From Flectobacillus sp. (GTDB lineage: Bacteria; Bacteroidota; Bacteroidia; Cytophagales; Spirosomataceae): 11,917 nt of DNA. This document shows positions 6,133 through 11,917 of this stretch, one piece after another. Made by a program: the position numbers and the translations under genes. Positions within the stretch are counted from its first letter, which is position 1; each line of letters begins with the position of its first letter. The notes beneath the pieces are model-generated. The model saw only the letters and a program-made list of their open reading frames with translations. It did not search any database and was not told the DNA's origin. The stretch is from the NCBI GenBank assembly GCA_029865665.1, contig JARXAV010000191.1, forward strand, positions 1 to 11,917, given 5' to 3'.

Positions 6133-6164
6133 CAAATGTCATAATTATTTCTTAAAAAATCAAA
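6133..6164 (-). promoter_or_regulatory. Promoter of the tRNA-Phe pair
   Basis: On the minus strand TTTTG (ending at 6161) is followed after 20 bp by GACATTTG (6140-6133) and then CA. This is the Bacteroidota TTG-N17-23-TAnnTTTG layout with one mismatch (G for T). The predicted start near 6126 is just before the first leader hairpin. Confidence 0.65.
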
Positions 6165-6405
6165 TTTTGCCCAAATAAATATTTATTTTTTCGTACATAA
6201 CTATCTTAGTTTCTCATATTCAAATACTTATAAATCAAAAAAAAACGCTAATTGCTCATAAAAATCAACAATAAGCCCTATTTCTATCCTCTTTTATCAA
6301 TATTAAAGTTTAATTAGTAGTATGCTTGCATAATAATTCAAAAAGAAAGATATTTACATAGTACTGTTTTTTAAAGAAATAATCAAAATAAATGCTTGAT
6401 TTACG
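6165..6405 (+). promoter_or_regulatory. Upstream region of the Fe-S protein gene
   Basis: Very A+T-rich non-coding DNA. The best plus-strand -7 candidate is TATGCTTG followed by CA (6321-6330), one mismatch from TAnnTTTG. There is no TTG at the expected distance. It would give a leader of about 70 nt. No other structure is evident. Confidence 0.3.
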
Positions 6406-7731
6406 ATGCACATACTACAACAGATTAGCTTTGCTATTCTCTTAGCAATAGCAGGCTATTTAATCGGCAAACGATTTCAGCTTATTAAGCAAACTATCCA
6501 GTTAGGAAAACCATTGGACAGATACGATGAACCCAAAGTACGGCTATTCACCATGCTCCGTATTGCTTTTGGACAAAAGAAAATGTTTGATAGACCTATA
6601 GTAGGCTTACTCCATTTCGTCGTATATGCAGGTTTTCTATTAATCAATGTAGAAGTATTAGAAATTGTATTGGATGGGTTACTAGGGACGCATCGGTTAT
6701 TCGCACCGCTTCTAGGTTCTAGCTATCCTTTCCTAATTTCCTTTTTTGAAAGTTTAGCTGTAGGAGTTATTCTGGTTTGTCTTGCGTTTTTATACAGAAG
6801 AAATGTTTCCCATATCAACCGCCTACAAGCTAATCAACACAGAGAATTAAATGGTTTTCCTGTAATGGATGCAAATATCATCTTAGTTACGGAAATCGTT
6901 TTGATGCTTGCACTATTAACCATGAATGCCACCGATAGTATTCTACAAGATAGAGGTAACGAACACTATATCGCTGTTGGCTCGTTTACGTTTAGTACGT
7001 ATCTTAAACCATTGTTCTCTACATGGACAGACGCTTCGTTGATTGTTTATGAGCGAACTACCTGGTGGTTGCACATCATCGGTATATTGGCATTTGCTCT
7101 TTATGTAAGCTATTCCAAACACTTGCATATTTTCTTGGCATTCCCCAACACGTATTTTGCTGATTTGAATGCGAAAGGTACGATTTCAAATATGCCTGAA
7201 GTCAGCAAAGAGGTAAAAATTATGCTTGGTTTGGAAGAAGCAGGAGAAGCGAGTAGCGAAATTGCGAGGTTTGGAGCAAAAGATGTGATGGACTTAACTT
7301 GGAAAAATTTAATGGATGCCTATTCTTGTACCGAATGTGGTAGATGTACCTCTCAATGTCCAGCGAATTTAACAGGTAAACAGCTTTCTCCTCGGAAAAT
7401 CATGATGGACACCCGTGATAGGCTAGAGGAAGTGGGTCGAAACTTACAAGCCAACAAAGGAGTGTTTATAGACGACGGAAAATCACTTTATGGCGATTAC
7501 ATTAGTTCAGAGGAATTAAGGGCTTGTACGACCTGTAATGCCTGTGTTCAGGAGTGTCCTATACTGATTTCACCCGTGGACATTATCCTTTCGTTAAGAC
7601 GTTATCAAATTATGGAAGAATCTAATGCTCCTAGTTCTTGGAATGCGATGTTTTCAAATATTGAAAATAACCAAGCACCCTGGAAGTTTGCTCCGTCTGA
7701 CCGTTTTAACTGGGCTAAAGACGTTCAATAG
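6406..7731 (+). CDS. Membrane-anchored 4Fe-4S dicluster protein (NarI/HdrD-like)
   Basis: Probable inner-membrane electron-transfer protein, 441 aa. The N-terminal ~245 residues carry about five membrane segments (near 5-21, 65-88, 108-130, 157-174 and 220-236). Membrane or near-membrane histidines His70, His223 and His239/241 could bind b-type heme, as in NarI-like domains. The C-terminal part has two classical [4Fe-4S] motifs: CTECGRCTSQCP (Cys308, 311, 314, 318) and CTTCNACVQECP (Cys374, 377, 380, 384). This resembles the membrane and ferredoxin halves of HdrC/HdrD- and GlcF-type proteins. The CCG (cysteine-rich) domain that completes these systems is absent, and the next gene is convergent beyond a terminator. 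The redox partners are unknown. The start ATG at 6406 puts the first membrane helix at the N terminus. Confidence 0.88.
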   Translation: MHILQQISFAILLAIAGYLIGKRFQLIKQTIQLGKPLDRYDEPKVRLFTMLRIAFGQKKMFDRPIVGLLHFVVYAGFLLINVEVLEIVLDGLLGTHRLFAPLLGSSYPFLISFFESLAVGVILVCLAFLYRRNVSHINRLQANQHRELNGFPVMDANIILVTEIVLMLALLTMNATDSILQDRGNEHYIAVGSFTFSTYLKPLFSTWTDASLIVYERTTWWLHIIGILAFALYVSYSKHLHIFLAFPNTYFADLNAKGTISNMPEVSKEVKIMLGLEEAGEASSEIARFGAKDVMDLTWKNLMDAYSCTECGRCTSQCPANLTGKQLSPRKIMMDTRDRLEEVGRNLQANKGVFIDDGKSLYGDYISSEELRACTTCNACVQECPILISPVDIILSLRRYQIMEESNAPSSWNAMFSNIENNQAPWKFAPSDRFNWAKDVQ

Positions 7732-7743
7732 CATTTAAACAAA

Positions 7744-7773
7744 AATTCCCGAGTTTTAAAAAACTCGGGAATT
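7744..7773. terminator. Bidirectional terminator between convergent genes
   Basis: AATTCCCGAGTTTT (7744-7757) and AAAACTCGGGAATT (7760-7773) form a nearly loop-free perfect stem. In practice the innermost pairs open to give a loop. It lies 12 bp after the Fe-S protein stop. The minus strand has the better U tail, so it can also end the CBS-protein transcript. Confidence 0.88.
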
Positions 7774-7858
7774 ATGTATCACCCCTTATTTACCTATTAA
7801 TCAAATCTAACTATGTATTTCTTACTTATATGAAAGCTTGAAATTTTATCATTTTGTA

Positions 7859-8299
7859 TTACGAATACACTCCTCCAGTAATAAAGTTCTGAAGATGGCT
7901 AATCGTATTTTTTTGATCATCAATTATAAAGCGAACTAAGTCCCCCATAGATACTAAACCAACCACATCGTCTCCTTCTAAAACAGGCAAATAACGAATA
8001 TGTTTTGCCGACATAATCGACATACAGGTTTCTATTGAATCCTTTAACGAAACGCTACTTGGACTTGTCTGCATGATTTCAGCAATATGTGTATCATGAG
8101 AATTTTTTCCTAATAGAGCAACCTTACGTGCATAGTCTCGTTCCGTCAGCAAACCTGCATAGCGACCATTTTGGCTAACAATTAAAGCTCCAAAGTCATT
8201 AGAAATCATTATCTCAAGAGCTTCATATACTGTTTTCGACGCATCTATCGTTTTTACAGCACCTCCTTTTTGGAGTAGTAGTTGGGAAACTTTCTTCAT
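7859..8299 (-). CDS. CBS-pair domain protein
   Basis: Small soluble protein of 146 aa consisting almost wholly of two CBS domains, a fold that binds AMP, ATP or similar nucleotides as an energy sensor. CBS1 spans about 15-65 and contains GALIVSQNGRYAGLLTERDYAR (TERD at 52-55). CBS2 spans about 74-128 and contains the RYLPVLEGDDVVGLVSMGDLV stretch (MGD at 118-120). No catalytic domain is attached, so it probably regulates a partner or senses adenylates; the target cannot be inferred. It follows the M16 homologue in the same direction with a 66-bp gap that contains a palindrome and a possible promoter, and it converges on the Fe-S protein gene. The start ATG at 8299 gives the normal N-terminal strand MKKVSQLL. 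Confidence 0.9.
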   Translation of the reverse strand: MKKVSQLLLQKGGAVKTIDASKTVYEALEIMISNDFGALIVSQNGRYAGLLTERDYARKVALLGKNSHDTHIAEIMQTSPSSVSLKDSIETCMSIMSAKHIRYLPVLEGDDVVGLVSMGDLVRFIIDDQKNTISHLQNFITGGVYS

Positions 8300-8323
8300 A
8301 GTCTTAACTTTTACATTTCATTA

Positions 8324-8348
8324 TTTAAGTTATAAATAATAACTTAAA
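8324..8348 (-). promoter_or_regulatory. Perfect palindrome upstream of the CBS protein gene
   Basis: TTTAAGTTAT (8324-8333) and ATAACTTAAA (8339-8348) are perfect complements around AAATA. The all-but-A+T stem without a U tract is a poor terminator for the M16 gene. A weak minus-strand promoter TTG-N16-TTAATTTG-CA (8379-8353) would start transcription right at the palindrome, which then would be an operator or leader hairpin. Confidence 0.4.
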
Positions 8349-8365
8349 AATGCAAATTAAAACTA

Positions 8366-9646
8366 TTATTTCCCACCAACTAAAACGGTTGTCATAGAAT
8401 CAATACTTAAATACTTAGATGCCATCTCTAAAATATCTGTAGTCGAGACACTATTAATTCGTTCTACATAATTGTTATAGTAGTCCAAAGGTAGATTTTC
8501 AGATAAAATTACCTTATAACGATCAGAGATTTCAAATGGAGTAGTCAATGAACCTGCGAACGAGCCAATCATATAGTTTTTTACAACCTGAAGTTCTTCA
8601 TTTCCCACTGGTTCTGTTTGTAAGCGTACTAACTCATGGTGGATTTCTTGAATGGTTTGCTCGGTAAATTCTCTTTTGGTATCAGTTCCCAAAATAAAAT
8701 ACCCTCCATGTGTAGATGAAACTAAATTAGAAGAAATACCATAAGTGTAACCCTTATCTTCACGTATATTTTTCATTAATCGTGAACCAAAATATCCTCC
8801 AAAAATTTCGTTTACCACAAGCATTTTAAAATAATCAGGATTAGCTCGCTGCATTAGTACTTTCCCCATACGCACAGAAGTCTGTAATGCACCTTCTTTT
8901 TCGATAAATATGGGAGCTTGACCATAGTTTGGAGCAGGAGCTGAAACCAATTTTTGGGGTACAGCTTCTAGCTTATCTTGTCCAAAAAACGATTCAATTA
9001 ATGCGATTTCAGTATCTCCCACCTGACCCGATAAGAAAATTCGATATTTCTTACCTTTCCAAAACGATTCATAAAAATTAAGAACACCCTCTCTCGAAAT
9101 ATTCGAAATGCTAGCTTGAGTCAATTTATTTGCATAAGGATGGCTTTCTCCAAAAATATTTTTACGCAACTCTTGTCCAGCGACATAAGCCGTTTTTTCT
9201 TGATTTACTTTAAGGCTCTGCTCTTGGATTTTCTTTAGCGTTTCTAACTCTTTTTCGGGAAAAACAGAATCCGTTAAAATTTCTTTAATGAGCGGTAATA
9301 AAGCTCCCAAATGCTTAGTCAAGCCATAGAGTGTAAAATTTGCTCTATCCAAACCATGTCCAAATTCAACAAAAGAACCATATTGGTCAAAAAACTCGCT
9401 GATGTAATTAGAGGAATGTTTACTTGTGCCCTCGTTCAACATTTTAGAGGTAAACAAAGATGTTCCCTGTTCTGTATCATACCAAGCACCAGCTTCAAAT
9501 GAAATTTCTAGTCTAACCACAGGTTGCTCACCTACATTGACCACATGAAGCGGTGTCCCATTAGCTAAAATCAGGTTTTGTATAGGTGGAATAGGGACGT
9601 TTTTTATTGTTTTAAAATCAGGACTGAGCGTTCTATTTAAAGTCAT
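8366..9646 (-). CDS. M16-family peptidase homologue lacking the zinc motif
   Basis: M16B-type insulinase/processing-peptidase fold of 426 aa. A G-L-A-H-F-L-E-H-M-L-x-x-G-T segment normally carries the zinc ligands; here its counterpart is GTSLFTSKMLNEGT (residues 61-74), so HxxEH has become LFTSK (64-68). The protein therefore cannot bind the catalytic zinc. The second half keeps the Arg/Tyr pair of the substrate-binding half, IREDKGYTYG (Arg295, Tyr302). This is the pattern of the non-catalytic subunit of M16B heterodimers, but no HxxEH gene is adjacent. No signal peptide is clear. I chose ATG 9646 (MTLNRTLSPDF), which gives a family-typical N terminus. Upstream ATGs at 9661 and 9703 are possible; the last adds 19 atypical residues. 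Confidence 0.87.
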   Translation of the reverse strand: MTLNRTLSPDFKTIKNVPIPPIQNLILANGTPLHVVNVGEQPVVRLEISFEAGAWYDTEQGTSLFTSKMLNEGTSKHSSNYISEFFDQYGSFVEFGHGLDRANFTLYGLTKHLGALLPLIKEILTDSVFPEKELETLKKIQEQSLKVNQEKTAYVAGQELRKNIFGESHPYANKLTQASISNISREGVLNFYESFWKGKKYRIFLSGQVGDTEIALIESFFGQDKLEAVPQKLVSAPAPNYGQAPIFIEKEGALQTSVRMGKVLMQRANPDYFKMLVVNEIFGGYFGSRLMKNIREDKGYTYGISSNLVSSTHGGYFILGTDTKREFTEQTIQEIHHELVRLQTEPVGNEELQVVKNYMIGSFAGSLTTPFEISDRYKVILSENLPLDYYNNYVERINSVSTTDILEMASKYLSIDSMTTVLVGGK

Positions 9647-9784
9647 ATCGTTATGTATCATATAATATTTCGTGTAAAGCCTTAAAGTTAATGAAATACG
9701 CATTCAATTAACACATCTGTATCCATGAATTTGTTTTGAATTTATGCCAAATTATACAGGAATAAGCATTACTTCTTCATAAAA

Positions 9785-9814
9785 AAAAGTGGCACCTTGT
9801 CGGATGCCACTTTT
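9785..9814 (-). terminator. Intrinsic terminator of porV
   Basis: AAAAGTGGCA (9785-9794) and TGCCACTTTT (9805-9814) form a 10-bp stem with a 10-nt loop in which CC/GG could also pair. It is followed by a run of eight U on the minus strand. It lies about 30 bp past the porV stop codon. Confidence 0.92.
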
Positions 9815-9842
9815 CAATGCGTTGAACTTGTATTTAAATCTC

Positions 9843-10991
9843 TTAATTAGCCGCTAAGCCCGCACCGCTATTAAAATTAGCATGTAATGAAAGGCGTAAT
9901 GTCTGAGCTAAAGGACTTCCTCCTGTTGTAGGAATCAAGTAAGCAAAGTCAATACCATATTTTTTATCTATTTTAACCCCAAAACCTGCTGTTAAATAGC
10001 TATTTTCTCTTTTATCAACAGAACCATAACGATAACCTAGACGAGCAGCAAACATATCGTTATAAAGGTATTCAGCACCAGTCGAAAGCGTAACCTCTTT
10101 TAACTCTTCGCTAAATCCGCCAGGAGCGTCACTAAATGATCCTAAAATTGCACCAATAGCATTATTTACAGTTCGTAAAGCCCCGTTTGCTCCTTGTGGA
10201 GTTGGTACCATTAATTTATTCACATCAACCGTCAACGTTAATTTATTGTGTTGGTCAATATTATTAGTTGCGGCAAAACCTGCTTTAAAATTCGTTGGAA
10301 TAAAGTTTGACTCTGGTCCACCATAAGATACACGACCTGAGATATTTTGAATCATAATCCCCCAGTTAGTACTCCAACTTTTATCTCCTTTAGAAGTATG
10401 GAATAGACCTAAATCAGCAGCAACTGTTGATGCTGGACTTGCAGGGAAACTTCCTGTCGAAGTAGATACTGTTCCTTCAAATAAGGTAGAATTGATGTAC
10501 TTGATATTCAATCCCAAACCTAACTTCTCTGATAATTTTCTTGAATAAGACACAGAAATAGCATAATCCTTCGAATTGAATGTTCCTTGAGAATTACCCT
10601 GAATGTCAGTTTTCTGGAACATCCCCATATCGAAATAGTGGATTGATGCCCCAACAGTTTGGTTGTTCTTGATCTTCTTGTAGAAACTAGCATTCAATAA
10701 TGCCATATCGTTTACAAGTTGACGTAACCAAGGAGTATAAGAAAGCGATACGCCCATATCCTTACCGGCGAAAGGTAGTTTCCCTGGATTCCAAAAGATT
10801 GCATTTGCATCTCCATCTTGCGAAGATAGAGCTACACCCGCATCTCCCATTGCAGCTGAACGAGCATCTGGTGTAAGAACCAACGACTGAATTGTTGGCG
10901 ACGGAACATTCTGTGCCAATAAAGCAGTAGAGGATAATGTTAATCCAAGCATCAAAGACGCTGCAAAAGCGTTTGTAACTTTTCTAATCAT
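9843..10991 (-). CDS. porV: Type IX secretion system outer-membrane protein PorV (LptO)
   Basis: FadL-like outer-membrane beta-barrel, 382 aa, which in T9SS bacteria carries cargo from the translocon to the PorU sortase. A signal peptide is plain: MIRKVTNAFAAS followed by a hydrophobic stretch ending ALLA-QN (cleavage near residue 26). The PorV hallmark LTPDARSAAMGDAGVALSS follows at about 38-56, then FWNPGKLPF and alternating barrel strands to the C terminus. The reading frame extends 13 codons further to a TTG at 11030, but that TTG is part of the -7 element of the promoter, so ATG 10991 is the real start. It lies 95 bp downstream of porU in the same direction, the usual pairing, but has its own promoter and terminator and can be expressed separately. 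Confidence 0.95.
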   Translation of the reverse strand: MIRKVTNAFAASLMLGLTLSSTALLAQNVPSPTIQSLVLTPDARSAAMGDAGVALSSQDGDANAIFWNPGKLPFAGKDMGVSLSYTPWLRQLVNDMALLNASFYKKIKNNQTVGASIHYFDMGMFQKTDIQGNSQGTFNSKDYAISVSYSRKLSEKLGLGLNIKYINSTLFEGTVSTSTGSFPASPASTVAADLGLFHTSKGDKSWSTNWGIMIQNISGRVSYGGPESNFIPTNFKAGFAATNNIDQHNKLTLTVDVNKLMVPTPQGANGALRTVNNAIGAILGSFSDAPGGFSEELKEVTLSTGAEYLYNDMFAARLGYRYGSVDKRENSYLTAGFGVKIDKKYGIDFAYLIPTTGGSPLAQTLRLSLHANFNSGAGLAAN

Positions 10992-11027
10992 TGTTTTTAA
11001 GGTTAAAGTTTCTCGGACGAGGTATAT

Positions 11028-11056
11028 CAAAAGTAATACATTAATAACTTTTTCAA
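11028..11056 (-). promoter_or_regulatory. Promoter of porV
   Basis: On the minus strand TTG (11056-11054) is followed after 18 bp by TACTTTTG (11035-11028), an exact match to the Bacteroidota promoter layout. Transcription would start near 11021, about 30 nt before the chosen ATG. It lies in the porU-porV gap. Confidence 0.78.
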
Positions 11057-11086
11057 TAGAGATTACCTAAAAATCCTTCACTTAAA

Positions 11087-11917
11087 TTATTTAACGGAAA
11101 TCAATTTACCATATCCCGACTTCTTATAGGTTGTTGTCTGAGATTGTACAAAAATACGATAAAAGTAATTACCTCTTGCAAATGTGGAAGAATCTTCCGT
11201 TAAATCTAAAACAATTTCTTTACAAGGGGATGTTACTTGATAAATATAACTAGTCTGTTCTTTGACAAGATGCCCAAAAACATCATAAATATACAAGGAA
11301 ACAACAAAATCATCGCCAACTCGGTCATGTTCAAAACTAAACGTTGTTCGAACATCAGCAGGATTGGGGTAACAAAAAACAGTGGTCAAATTGGTATTTG
11401 ATGATGTATTAACCCAAAAGTCCAACGTAACCACTTTTGAATTATTATACGTATCCCAAGCTTTTATTTGAAGCGTATGTTTTCCTTCGGCTAAATTAAA
11501 AATAGGATACCTAATACTCCCATTTGTATATGAACCGTCTTTAGCAAGATAATATGCTGTCAAATTAACTTCTACACTATCATCTATCATTAAGATAATC
11601 TGATGTCCTAAGCCCTGATTTGATAAGTTTATTCCGTGTGCATCTCCTAATTCTACCGCTAAGATAGGGGATGAAGTGTTAATAACAGAACTTGTTTCTT
11701 GATTATTTATATAAACTGTAATTTTGGGGGCAATTGTATCTATTTCAGTGATATTAGCAGCTCCTCCAACGAATGGGAAGCTACCTCCAGCAGCTATTCT
11801 ATTAGAAATGGTATCGGTTGCAAAAAGTAATATTTTCCCTTTTCCATACTGATAATCAATGTCTTTTGGCAAAACAAAGGTAGCGGAAAATTCGCCATTT
11901 TTAACAGGTAGTGTACC
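11087..11917 (-). CDS. porU: Type IX secretion system sortase PorU, C-terminal part (5' end outside window)
   Basis: The open frame enters at the right edge and ends at TAA 11089-11087; 276 residues are visible. PorU is the surface gingipain-like (C25) cysteine protease that removes the C-terminal signals of T9SS cargo and attaches A-LPS. The catalytic domain lies outside the window. What is seen is its long Ig-like C-terminal portion: a segment starting GTLPVKNGEFSATFVLPKDI, then INLSNQGLGH (residues 96-105), RYPIFNLAEGKHTLQIKAWDTYNNS (136-160), and a FlgD/CTD-like terminal domain with CYPNPAD and FEHDR (about 182-198) ending in YGKLISVK. These blocks are distinctive for PorU, and porV directly downstream supports it. 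No start codon is in the window; an internal TTG at 11872 is not a start. Confidence 0.93.
   Translation of the reverse strand, partial: GTLPVKNGEFSATFVLPKDIDYQYGKGKILLFATDTISNRIAAGGSFPFVGGAANITEIDTIAPKITVYINNQETSSVINTSSPILAVELGDAHGINLSNQGLGHQIILMIDDSVEVNLTAYYLAKDGSYTNGSIRYPIFNLAEGKHTLQIKAWDTYNNSKVVTLDFWVNTSSNTNLTTVFCYPNPADVRTTFSFEHDRVGDDFVVSLYIYDVFGHLVKEQTSYIYQVTSPCKEIVLDLTEDSSTFARGNYFYRIFVQSQTTTYKKSGYGKLISVK

Noticed and set aside
6943..7128. 61-aa minus-strand frame
   Set aside because: Antisense shadow inside the Fe-S protein's membrane region.
9311..9502. 63-aa plus-strand frame
   Set aside because: Antisense shadow inside the M16 homologue.
1..11917. CRISPR array, defence island, prophage or insertion sequence
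   Set aside because: No regular spaced repeats, transposase, integrase or phage-like genes are visible; gene content is core-like.

Overview
The window looks like ordinary chromosomal DNA from an A+T-rich member of the Bacteroidota, most likely the Cytophagales or a close relative; the genus cannot be read from it. Three things support this. The end of the window carries porU and porV, components of the type IX secretion system (T9SS), which is confined to this phylum. Several promoters fit the Bacteroidota pattern TTG-N17-23-TAnnTTTG. Shine-Dalgarno sequences are absent or weak. I see no transposase, integrase, CRISPR array, phage gene or recognisable defence system.

Layout. 1-1784 (minus): nearly complete typA/bipA, cut by the left edge, with a promoter and a foldable leader. 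2231-2809 (minus): flavodoxin-fold NAD(P)H oxidoreductase with its own terminator. 3136-5357 (plus): a two-gene operon of an FHS-family (FucP-like) sugar transporter and an alpha/beta hydrolase. 5358-5875: no protein gene, but two stretches that each read as promoter-like element, foldable RNA and strong intrinsic terminator on the plus strand. 5876-6164 (minus): two identical tRNA-Phe genes from one promoter. 6406-7731 (plus): membrane-anchored 2x[4Fe-4S] protein of the NarI/HdrD type. It is separated by a bidirectional terminator from a convergent minus-strand pair: a CBS-pair protein (7859-8299) and an M16-type peptidase homologue without the zinc-binding motif (8366-9646). 9843-10991 (minus): porV with promoter and terminator. 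11087-11917 (minus): the C-terminal part of porU.

How they fit together. porU and porV are known partners: PorU is the T9SS sortase that removes C-terminal signals and attaches lipopolysaccharide, and PorV shuttles cargo to it at the outer membrane. The transporter and hydrolase are probably co-transcribed around an unknown nutrient. The remaining genes are single units. The least expected signal is in 5401-5872. Two putative small-RNA units share an upstream bipartite motif (TCANTTAAGTA, 22 or 23 bp, TATWTTTGTGT) although their bodies are unrelated. Other points worth following are the M16 homologue and the Fe-S protein, both without their usual adjacent partners.
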